Positions 1-5,581 of a stretch of 5,631 bases of DNA are shown piece by piece. How positions within the stretch are numbered: the first letter of the stretch is position 1; each line of letters opens with the position of its first letter. This DNA comes from Acidobacteriota bacterium (GTDB lineage Bacteria; Acidobacteriota; Vicinamibacteria; Vicinamibacterales; UBA2999). A program made the translations under genes and the position numbers. The notes under the pieces were generated by a model, which had not been told where the DNA came from, ran no database searches, and saw only the letters and a list, made by a program, of their open reading frames with translations. Where the stretch lies: assembly GCA_013813075.1 (NCBI GenBank), contig JACCSI010000299.1, positions 1-5,631 of the forward strand, written 5' to 3'.

Positions 1-1024
1 CGATGGCGCCAACGCCCCCGTCAAACATTGGACGGCGCGGATTGTTGAAATTCTGCTTGTTTTCACCGGTCACGAGCCAGGTTGCGGCGCCGTACCAGCC
101 GGTCGTGAGCAGGTCTGAAAGGTCGGCGTCGCCGAGGCCCTGCTTGCTGCGCTCTTCGCGCGCGCGCATCCATTCGGCGGTAAGGCCGATCGGTCCAGGC
201 GCATAAAGCAGCTCGACACCCATGCGGGCGCGTCTCCCCTTAGTATAGACGGGTTCGAAGAAGTCCCCGGTTCCATGAACGGTCTCGCCACGCAGACTGT
301 TCAGCCCCTCGGGCATATTGACAACGCCATAGGCCAGTCCCACGCGAAAGCTCCCCAGCGTCGGAGCCCATGCACGCAGCGGCGTCGCGGTCGCGCGAGC
401 CGCGAAGGACGGACCCACGTTCTTGACGTCCCCTCTGACCGAGAACTGCTCCTCCTGCAAACGCCCGTTGTCGCCGTCGCCGTTGAAGACGCCGATTTGG
501 TAAGTCACTGCGCGCCGGAGAAACCGGCCGTGGGCCATCACGCCCTCGTCGCGTGCAGGCGGGATGGTCGTAGACGCCAGCGTGCGGAAAGCGAAATCGA
601 CATCCGCAATGCTGCCGAGCTCTTCGTATCCAAAGGGCACTTTGAAACGCCCCGCGGTGACCTCGAGCTGCCGGAACCTGCCCCAGTTGAGATACACATC
701 CCGCCAACGGCCGCTGCGCTTGAGATCGCGCTCAATGTCGAACGTGATGTCCTCGCCAATCGCGCCATTTATACCGGCGCGTCGGTAGCGCCAGTCGCGC
801 GAATCGTCGGCGATGTCGCGGTCGAGGCGGCGCCAGTCATAGGCCAGCTTCAGGCGCAGATCGAGCCGCACATGGGGACCCAGCTGGATGGAAGGGCGAT
901 TACGCCAGTAGATGCCGGTCGTCGGGGGCTCGTCTTGCGTCTGCCCATCCTGGGCGGCAGCGGTCGACGGGAGCAGCAGGACTCCGGCCCACGCGAGGCT
1001 GACGAATCTCGAGAAACGCGACAT
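1..1024 (-). CDS. OprP/OprO-type phosphate-selective porin, 3'-truncated by window edge
   Basis: Reading the minus strand from ATG at 1024 gives 341 residues with no stop before the window edge, so the C-terminal strands are missing. Residues 1-24 look like a Sec signal peptide: basic start, hydrophobic core WAGVLLLPS, and a TAAAQ cleavage region. The mature part has the amphipathic, Arg/Tyr/Trp-rich character of an outer-membrane beta-barrel and motifs of the phosphate-selective porin O/P family: RLDLRLKLAYDWRR, a GRFKVPFGYEEL segment (the family's conserved G-x-F-K-x-P-F-G), an RDEGVMAHGRF segment, and VTYQIGVFNGDGDN. Family members form trimeric anion channels, some selective for phosphate or polyphosphate; selectivity here cannot be read from sequence. 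An in-frame ATG at 1033 is an alternative start adding three residues. No Shine-Dalgarno sequence is evident. The gene is divergent from the phosphatase operon. The family call is confident; the substrate is not. Confidence 0.88.
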   Translation of the reverse strand, partial: MSRFSRFVSLAWAGVLLLPSTAAAQDGQTQDEPPTTGIYWRNRPSIQLGPHVRLDLRLKLAYDWRRLDRDIADDSRDWRYRRAGINGAIGEDITFDIERDLKRSGRWRDVYLNWGRFRQLEVTAGRFKVPFGYEELGSIADVDFAFRTLASTTIPPARDEGVMAHGRFLRRAVTYQIGVFNGDGDNGRLQEEQFSVRGDVKNVGPSFAARATATPLRAWAPTLGSFRVGLAYGVVNMPEGLNSLRGETVHGTGDFFEPVYTKGRRARMGVELLYAPGPIGLTAEWMRAREERSKQGLGDADLSDLLTTGWYGAATWLVTGENKQNFNNPRRPMFDGGVGAI

Positions 1025-1031
1025 GGTCGGC

Positions 1032-1037
1032 ATTCTA
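1032..1037 (-). promoter_or_regulatory. Putative -10 element of the porin gene, leaderless spacing
   Basis: On the minus strand the hexamer TAGAAT (5 of 6 to TATAAT) ends 7 nt before the ATG at 1024. That spacing would put transcription initiation at or next to the start codon, giving a leaderless mRNA. No convincing -35 hexamer is visible 16-18 bp further upstream. If the ATG at 1033 is used instead, it overlaps the hexamer and this call fails. Confidence 0.35.
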
Positions 1038-1096
1038 CTTGCGTCCAATCGCCGTGATCTGCCGCCACGACTGCCGGGGAGCCGGCACAACCGCCA

Positions 1097-1105
1097 TGTG
1101 ATAAT
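1097..1105 (+). promoter_or_regulatory. Putative extended -10 promoter of the phosphatase/kinase operon
   Basis: TGTGATAAT matches the extended -10 pattern TG-n-TATAAT with one mismatch (GATAAT). The hexamer ends at 1105, so the expected start point 7 nt downstream is 1112, the A of the ATG of the lipoprotein phosphatase. No -35 match and no Shine-Dalgarno sequence precede that ATG, which fits a leaderless transcript. This would drive the three overlapping plus-strand genes 1112-3477. Confidence 0.45.
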
Positions 1106-1111
1106 CGTCAA

Positions 1112-2067
1112 ATGACCGGCACCGGTGTGGCACGCGTCGTCGCAGGTTTTGCCCTGGCGCTTACTGTTGCGTGCAGCGACCCACCCACGGCCCCGACAGG
1201 GCCGTCCCCCGTGTCCGACACTCCTGCAGGTCCGCAAACGGGATCCGATCCCCACGCCCTGGCGGCCCACCGTTTACGCCAACCGGGGCTTCGTCAACCG
1301 TCCTCGCCGTGGGCGACATTGGAATGTGCACCGAGCGGGCGGCAGTTGAACGGACCGCAGCTCTTGTCGACGGGATGGGCGGCTTACTTTTGCTGGCCGG
1401 TGACCTGGCGTACATGCAGGGCACGTTTCAACAGTTCAGCGACTGCTTCGATCCGGCATGGGGAAAATTCCGGAACCGGTGGCGGCCGGTGCCGGGCAAT
1501 CATGAGTACGAAACGAGCGGCGCCGCTGGCTACCTTCGATATTTCGGCCAGGCGGCGGCCCCCGCCGGACGGACGCATTACTCCTTTCGCACTGGGGACT
1601 GGCTCGTCCTGATGCTCGACTCGAACGACTCGACACGGATCGGCAGTGAACAGTACGAGTTCGTGAAGTCCACGCTGCTGTCCAACGGCAACCACTGCAC
1701 CCTCGCGGTCTGGCACCACCCGCTGTTCTCGTCGGGAGCAAATGGTCCGAACGTGTTCATGCGGGACATGTGGGGTTTGCTCTACGACGGCAACGCCGAT
1801 GTGGTCGTCAGCGGCCATGACCATCTCTACGAGCGGTTCGGAAAGCAGGATGTGGACGGCCGTTCGGATGTACGTGGCTTGCGCCAATTCGTCGCCGGCA
1901 CCGGTGGCGCCACGCTCTATAATTTCCAGCGGCAAGAGGCCAACTCTCAGGCGCGACACCGCGCCTATGGTGCGCTCCGCCTACGCCTCGACACGCATGG
2001 CTATGCCTGGGAGTTCATCGACGTGACTGGCGCGACCCTCGACGCCGGCAGCGACGGGTGTCATTGA
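1112..2067 (+). CDS. Lipoprotein-type calcineurin-like (purple acid phosphatase-type) metallophosphatase, apparent frameshift
   Basis: The N-terminus and catalytic domain lie in different frames. From ATG 1112 the product starts with a short hydrophobic signal (ARVVAGFALALTVAC) ending in a lipobox-like LTVAC, then a Pro/Thr-rich linker typical of exported lipoproteins. The catalytic domain follows in the -1 frame from about 1252 to the TGA at 2067. It shows all five dinuclear-metal motifs in order: GDIG (1312), GDLAY, GNHEY (1495), VWHHPLFSSG, and GHDHLYER (1813). The GDxG, GDxxY and GHxHxYER forms resemble purple acid/ACP7-type phosphatases more than generic GDxH enzymes. Likely role: hydrolysis of phosphomonoesters outside the cytoplasm. 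The only start upstream of GDIG in the catalytic frame is GTG at 1171, which would give an Arg/Cys-rich head without a signal peptide; I read that as a shadow. One extra C in the run 1250-1253 would restore a single protein of about 319 residues. It may be an indel, a sequencing error or a recent pseudogene. The gene overlaps the next one by 10 bp. Confidence 0.82.
1250..1253 (+). other. Inferred frameshift point in the phosphatase gene (short C run)
   Basis: Upstream the coding frame is that of ATG 1112, with linker residues PAGPQTGSDP. Downstream it is the frame giving RPGGPPFTPTG and then the catalytic domain. The CCCC run is where both frames stay linker-like, and adding one C would read GSDPPRPGGPPFTPTG. 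The run is too short and the context too poor (P-site CCC would re-pair on TCC) to be a good programmed -1 site, so an indel or base-call error is likelier. The exact position could be anywhere between about 1235 and 1275. Confidence 0.55.
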
Positions 2068-2828
2068 AGCCAAAGCGCTCGATCATCGAACAGATGATTG
2101 CGCGGCGCGACAAGTCGCGCGGTCTGCTCATTGCCTTCGAAGGCCCTGAGGGCTCGGGGAAAACCACGCAGCGCAAGCTCCTCAAGACCTGGCTCGCCAG
2201 CCGCGATCAGTCGGTGGTGTCAGCGCGCTGGGCGTCGTCGCCGTTGGTCAGGCCGCTGATTCGGGTGCGCAAAAAGATTCGAGCGCTATCGCCGCTCGAA
2301 TATTCGCTGCTGCACGCCGTCGACTTCAGGCACCGCATCGAGACCGAAATTCTACCGGCGTTGTGGGCTGGGCAGACGGTCCTCGCCGACCGATACCTGT
2401 TTGCCGCGCTGGCGCGTGACGCCGCTCGTGGGCTGGAACTCGATTGGCTGTTGCAGTCGTACGCGCCGCTACTCTGGCCCGACCTCGTCCTGTATTTCAC
2501 CATGCCCCCACAGGTGTCGAGCCGGCGGGTGGCGGCGACACGCCAGCCGCGGTTTTACGAGTCGGGCCAGGACGTGACCGGCATTGACGACCCGCTGATT
2601 AGTTATCGCCAGTTCATCGATCGCGTGATCGGCGAGTACGAGAACCTGTCGGCCATCTTCAAGTTCGTCACCGTCAACGCCGAAGAAGCGGTCTATCGCC
2701 AGCATCAGCAGGTGCGGACGCTGGTCGAGCAGGCCCGGAAGCGACCCTGGACCGATTACAGCGCCGAAGCTGTCAGCGAGTGGTTGCGTCGCGACTTTAC
2801 GGCGTACCGCGAAGGTGCGCGTGTCTGA
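2058..2828 (+). CDS. Thymidylate kinase-like P-loop NTPase (catalytic motifs intact)
   Basis: A 256-residue protein from GTG 2058, near the usual 200-220 of thymidylate kinases but with an extra N-terminal stretch. Residues 23-41 carry a Walker A of the dTMP-kinase type (FEGPEGSGKTTQ, Lys35, Thr36). Residues 111-113 are DRY, the DR motif that positions the nucleoside monophosphate and phosphate. Residues 142-151 (DLVLYFTMPP) form the strand before the lid, and an Arg-rich lid region (RRVAATRQPRFYESGQD) follows at 156-172. The expected reaction is phosphoryl transfer from ATP to a nucleoside monophosphate, but the typical residues after DRY are not conserved (LFAALARDAARG) and the operon is not the usual one for the housekeeping enzyme. 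The substrate may therefore differ from dTMP. The start overlaps the phosphatase stop by 10 bp, implying translational coupling. ATG 2094 (residue 13) is an alternative start that keeps all motifs. It overlaps the next gene by 8 bp and resembles that gene's product. Confidence 0.83.
   Translation: MSLKPKRSIIEQMIARRDKSRGLLIAFEGPEGSGKTTQRKLLKTWLASRDQSVVSARWASSPLVRPLIRVRKKIRALSPLEYSLLHAVDFRHRIETEILPALWAGQTVLADRYLFAALARDAARGLELDWLLQSYAPLLWPDLVLYFTMPPQVSSRRVAATRQPRFYESGQDVTGIDDPLISYRQFIDRVIGEYENLSAIFKFVTVNAEEAVYRQHQQVRTLVEQARKRPWTDYSAEAVSEWLRRDFTAYREGARV
2811..2815 (+). promoter_or_regulatory. Ribosome binding site deciding the start of the degenerate kinase gene
   Basis: GAAGG lies 5 nt before GTG 2821, a normal Shine-Dalgarno spacing. 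It would overlap the alternative GTG at 2815, so it favours 2821. The site lies inside the end of the preceding gene, as expected for coupled translation. Confidence 0.5.
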
Positions 2829-3477
2829 GCCCCTCGGCGGCCGCCTGGTTGCCATCGACGGTGCGCACGGCGGTGACGTCTCGGACGCTGCCACCGCACT
2901 GCGCGAGGCGCTCATCCATCGCCAGGCGACGACAGGCACCAGTCACTGGGATGCGTCCGGGCTCTTCGGTGACATCCTGGCGGCTCCCGCTCATCAGCGC
3001 GACTTGTCCCCGCGAACGCTCGTGCTGCTTTACGCCGCCGATCTGGCGTTTCGCGTCCGCTGGGAAATCGTGCCGGCGTTGCACCGCAGCATGATCGTGG
3101 TGGCGGCGCCGTATGTGACGACCGCCATTACATTTGGTCTTGCCACCGGGCTGTCGATCGAGTGGCTGCGCACGGTGTTCCGGTTTGCGCCGCTGCCCAC
3201 GCGAACCGTCATTCTGCGCGAGCCGAAGAAGGCGCGCAGCTGGAAGCGCAAGCCCAAGCGCGGATTCGGCGAATGTTGTGCAACGCTGCTGGAACCGACG
3301 CCCCAGGGATTCCCTCGGAAGAAGACGTGGGCGGCGATGGTCAACGCGTTATCGGCTGCCGATGGAGAGCACGGCGGGCAGTTTCGCACACGTGACCTGC
3401 GCCTCGTGGCGCAGGAAATTCTCACGCCGCGCGGTCGCCAGGCAGTACAAACATCGAAGCGCCAGCGCTCTCGCTGA
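2821..3477 (+). CDS. Degenerate thymidylate kinase-like protein (probable pseudokinase)
   Basis: A 218-residue protein that aligns with the preceding kinase-like protein. LSPRTLVLLYAADLAFRV and WEIVPAL (62-87) match LSPLEYSLLHAVDFRHRI and TEILPAL, and GLSIEWL (110-116) matches GLELDWL. Catalytic features are gone: the Walker A position reads IDGAHGGDVSD (12-22) with no GKT/GKS, and the DRY motif is replaced by APY (96-98). The lid region carries a strongly basic segment, PKKARSWKRKPKR (135-147), absent from the partner. I infer a non-catalytic paralogue from tandem duplication, perhaps a regulatory or structural partner in a heterodimer, since thymidylate kinases are dimeric. It is not simply decaying: the frame is intact, it has a good ribosome binding site, and it overlaps the upstream gene by 8 bp. 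GTG 2815 is an alternative start. Its last 56 bp overlap, tail to tail, the phospholipase D-family gene. Confidence 0.8.
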   Translation: MSEPLGGRLVAIDGAHGGDVSDAATALREALIHRQATTGTSHWDASGLFGDILAAPAHQRDLSPRTLVLLYAADLAFRVRWEIVPALHRSMIVVAAPYVTTAITFGLATGLSIEWLRTVFRFAPLPTRTVILREPKKARSWKRKPKRGFGECCATLLEPTPQGFPRKKTWAAMVNALSAADGEHGGQFRTRDLRLVAQEILTPRGRQAVQTSKRQRSR

Positions 3478-4345
3478 GCGTCTGATAGAACTTGTTCAGC
3501 GCCCGCACCACTGCAGGGGTCTCGGCCAGAATCGACACCTCACGCCGGAAGTCGAGGCTCAGGGCCGACATCGCCATGCTTCCGACCACCGCCCGTGATT
3601 CATCGACGATCATCAGCTTGCCGTGCGGCACCAGTGACGCCACCGGCTGAGCGCCTATCACCGAGACCACGATGCCGTGCGCGCGCCGCTCGCGCAGCAG
3701 CGCCACGAGGTCGGGGTCCGACAGCTTGTGATCGAGAATCTTGATGCTGCGCCTTGCGCTCATGATGAGCGCGCGCATCCGTCCGCGCGCTCCCTCCGGA
3801 CCGACAATCAGGCGTCGGCTGATTTTATGGCGCGGCATCACGCGTTCTCCGGCCGCATCAAGCGTGAATAGCGTCGACAGCGACCTCGTCACGGTTCGGT
3901 CTCTGGTCGTCAGCACGAAGTCCCAGGTCGTCGTAAAGCACTTCTTGGTGGGATTGAGCGTCGTGACCAGCGCGACGCGCTCGTCGGCGACGAGATATTT
4001 CGCGTGATATTTCACGACCGGATCAGCGTAGCGGTGCACAACGGCGCCAATCTCTTCGAGCGCCTCCCACAACTGGCGGAGGCGTTTCTTCCCCTTGGCA
4101 CGCTTGGTGACGATGGCTTCGACCTTGACCCCACGGTCGAGCGCGGCTGCGAGCGCATCGAGGATGCCAAAGTCGTCGAGCCGGAACAGTGACAACACCA
4201 GCCGCTCGCGTGCGCCACCGATGAGATCGAGCATGGCGTTGCGCCGTTCCACCGGTGCAATGAAGATGCGGTCCGATGACGACCGGACTTCAACCGCGCT
4301 TGGCCGGCGACCAGGAGACATTCTTGATACCCGCGTTGCCGCCAT
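3422..4345 (-). CDS. Phospholipase D-family protein with two HKD motifs
   Basis: A 307-residue protein from ATG 4345. Two complete HxKx4D motifs are visible: His114-x-Lys116-x4-Asp121, followed by a TTLNPTKK turn with Asn131, and His241-x-Lys243-x4-Asp248, followed by GSMAMS. Each half also has the preceding strand-helix pattern of the fold (LVLSLFRLDD..., RSIKILDHKLSD...). The superfamily includes cardiolipin and phosphatidylserine synthases, phospholipases and nucleases, acting through a phospho-histidine intermediate. There is no signal peptide or membrane segment, so it should be cytoplasmic or peripheral. Two HKDs in one chain differ from single-HKD Nuc-type nucleases. The substrate cannot be told. 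The start overlaps the upstream STAS-DUF4956 gene by 56 bp; ATG 4321 (residue 9) would cut this to 32 bp, and neither start has a well-spaced Shine-Dalgarno sequence. It is probably co-transcribed with that gene. Confidence 0.85.
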   Translation of the reverse strand: MAATRVSRMSPGRRPSAVEVRSSSDRIFIAPVERRNAMLDLIGGARERLVLSLFRLDDFGILDALAAALDRGVKVEAIVTKRAKGKKRLRQLWEALEEIGAVVHRYADPVVKYHAKYLVADERVALVTTLNPTKKCFTTTWDFVLTTRDRTVTRSLSTLFTLDAAGERVMPRHKISRRLIVGPEGARGRMRALIMSARRSIKILDHKLSDPDLVALLRERRAHGIVVSVIGAQPVASLVPHGKLMIVDESRAVVGSMAMSALSLDFRREVSILAETPAVVRALNKFYQTLSESAGASMFVLPGDRAA

Positions 4346-5405
4346 CCATCAGCTGGTGACTCAAGTCCTCCAGTGAATCGTGCGGCGGAAGTGTCGTGAG
4401 ATATCGCACCGTGGCCTCGTCACCCTGCTCGACTTCACGCGGCTCGAAGACGACGTGGTTCACGGCAAATACTCGCTGCACGTGATTGGTCGGAAAGTCG
4501 CGGCCCTTGGCGACGATTTCGACGAGCATCTGCCGCGGTTTGTCCGCCGCAAACGCATTCAACACCGGGAACATCGCGCACAAGAACAGCGTGCCGAGCC
4601 CGGCGACGGCGAACCCCCCCAGGCCCGCAGCCATGCCAAGCCCCATCATGATGAAAAGAACGGTGATGTCGCGTGCATCTTCGACCGGGGTCCTGAAACG
4701 AATGATGCTGGCCGCTCCGGCAATGCCAAAGGCGCGGGCCAGTGAGCTGCCGATGATGATCATCATCAAGGCGCCAGCCACGCAGAGCAGCACCTGTGCC
4801 TGTTCGAGCGTCGGGTTGGTGGAGCGGTCCGATCGATAGTGGCGCTGCACGACCGTGACCAGCATCCCGACAATAGCCGCCACTGCGAGCTTGGCGAGTT
4901 CGAAGAGCGGCGAGTCCCAGTTCGAGACCGCGCCAGGGAGCGGCACGCCGGTCAGCGACGTGCTGCCGACATCGCTACCGGGCGGCGGCAGCCAATAACC
5001 GGCCGCAACCAGGCCCAGCCCGACCAGCGTGACCCCCACACCGGTGCCGATGCTGGCCCACGGGAACGGCCGCTCGCGGGCGATCGTGACGGAATCGCAG
5101 ATCGTGAAGACCTGATCGAGGCGCGACAGTCGCAGCATTTCCAGGACGCGGTTATTCGGTGCGACCAGTCGAAACTGGCGGCCAAGCCGCTGGGCCGATG
5201 TGTGGCCGCGCACCAGGGCACGCACGCCGGCGCTGTCGAGCATGGGCACGCCCCGCAGATCGACAAACACGCGCTGCGCGCCGTGCTTCAAGCTGCTTTG
5301 AATCAGCTGTTCGAGCTGCTCGGCGGGACCGCCAGCCACGAGATTCTCCCGCGGCGACAGCACGAGCTCACGAGCTTCAGCGCGGTGCGGTAACAGTCCA
5401 GCCAT
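4290..5405 (-). CDS. STAS domain fused to DUF4956 multi-pass membrane protein
   Basis: A 371-residue protein from ATG 5405. Residues about 10-108 form a STAS (anti-sigma-factor-antagonist-like) domain: RVFVDLRGVPMLDSAGVRAL matches the conserved strand-loop-helix, and Ser58 in DSAG sits where anti-anti-sigma factors are phosphorylated. A membrane helix follows at about 119-138, another at 170-186, then a core of helices around 205-280. The core contains GSSLARAFGIAGAASIIRFRTPVEDARD (219-246), the hallmark of DUF4956 and loosely reminiscent of MgtC-type proteins. A soluble tail of about 85 residues ends the protein. It should sit in the inner membrane with STAS and tail in the cytoplasm. Molecular function of DUF4956 is unknown to me; family members often occur near VTC-type polyphosphate polymerases. 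The open frame extends to GTG 5486 (398 residues), but those 27 residues are Gly-rich, unlike a domain, and a promoter-like element lies inside them, so I prefer 5405. Confidence 0.82.
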   Translation of the reverse strand: MAGLLPHRAEARELVLSPRENLVAGGPAEQLEQLIQSSLKHGAQRVFVDLRGVPMLDSAGVRALVRGHTSAQRLGRQFRLVAPNNRVLEMLRLSRLDQVFTICDSVTIARERPFPWASIGTGVGVTLVGLGLVAAGYWLPPPGSDVGSTSLTGVPLPGAVSNWDSPLFELAKLAVAAIVGMLVTVVQRHYRSDRSTNPTLEQAQVLLCVAGALMMIIIGSSLARAFGIAGAASIIRFRTPVEDARDITVLFIMMGLGMAAGLGGFAVAGLGTLFLCAMFPVLNAFAADKPRQMLVEIVAKGRDFPTNHVQRVFAVNHVVFEPREVEQGDEATVRYLTTLPPHDSLEDLSHQLMDGGNAGIKNVSWSPAKRG

Positions 5406-5418
5406 GAGAGTGGCGCCG

Positions 5419-5427
5419 ATATTAGCA
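5419..5427 (-). promoter_or_regulatory. Putative extended -10 element for the STAS-DUF4956 / HKD operon
   Basis: On the minus strand TGCTAATAT has the extended -10 TG-n arrangement with TAATAT (4 of 6 to TATAAT). It ends 13 nt before ATG 5405, predicting a leader of only about 7 nt and no room for a Shine-Dalgarno sequence. It would lie inside the coding region if GTG 5486 were the true start. No -35 match was found. Confidence 0.3.
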
Positions 5428-5490
5428 GGTCGCGGGGAGTTGTCCACGATGGCGAGACCGCTGCCGGCACCCCCCCGTCCTGCCACTCCC

Positions 5491-5505
5491 GTGATCGCGC
5501 ATCAC
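5491..5505. promoter_or_regulatory. Inverted repeat in the divergent intergenic region, possible operator
   Basis: GTGAT-CGCGC-ATCAC has perfect 5-bp arms around a 5-nt centre. It lies between the putative divergent promoters of the STAS-DUF4956 gene and the exported-protein gene, where a dimeric regulator could act on both. A repeat this short can occur by chance in GC-rich DNA, and no known regulator site is recognised. Confidence 0.25.
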
Positions 5506-5568
5506 GCCATGTGGTCGGGTCCTGCCCGGTCGGCGTATTCCGCAGACGATCTTTCGGGGCAGGCGCGT

Positions 5569-5574
5569 TACGAT
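5569..5574 (+). promoter_or_regulatory. Putative -10 element of the right-edge gene, leaderless spacing
   Basis: TACGAT (4 of 6 to TATAAT, with the conserved TA and final T) ends 7 nt before ATG 5582, again predicting initiation at or beside the start codon. No Shine-Dalgarno sequence is present upstream of that ATG. Confidence 0.3.
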
Positions 5575-5581
5575 AAACACC

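Noticed and set aside
275..1057. A 260-codon plus-strand open frame across the porin gene
   Set aside because: It is antisense to the well-supported porin, has no recognisable domain, signal or ribosome binding site, and long antisense frames are expected in DNA this rich in GC.
1171..1300. GTG 1171 as the true start of the phosphatase
   Set aside because: The residues it would add are Arg/Cys-rich with no signal peptide, while the overlapping frame encodes a convincing lipoprotein signal and linker; a frameshift explains both.
1384..1959. A 191-codon minus-strand open frame opposite the phosphatase catalytic domain
   Set aside because: It is a shadow of the five-motif metallophosphatase and shows no features of its own.
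2058..2828. Housekeeping tmk assignment for the first kinase-like gene
   Set aside because: The P-loop and DR motif fit, but residues after DRY and the operon context are atypical, so no gene symbol was given.
2058..3477. PPK2-type polyphosphate kinase as an alternative for the kinase-like pair
   Set aside because: The Walker A and following segment follow the FEGxEGxGKTTQ thymidylate-kinase pattern rather than the PPK2 pattern.
3466..3480. CGCTC-TCGCT-GAGCG hairpin as a terminator between the convergent genes
   Set aside because: The stem is only 5 bp, there is no T tract on either side, and the site lies within both coding regions.
4839..5393. A 184-codon plus-strand open frame opposite the STAS-DUF4956 gene
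   Set aside because: Its composition is rich in Arg, His, Asp and Gln with no domain pattern, and the minus strand carries a clear STAS plus membrane protein.
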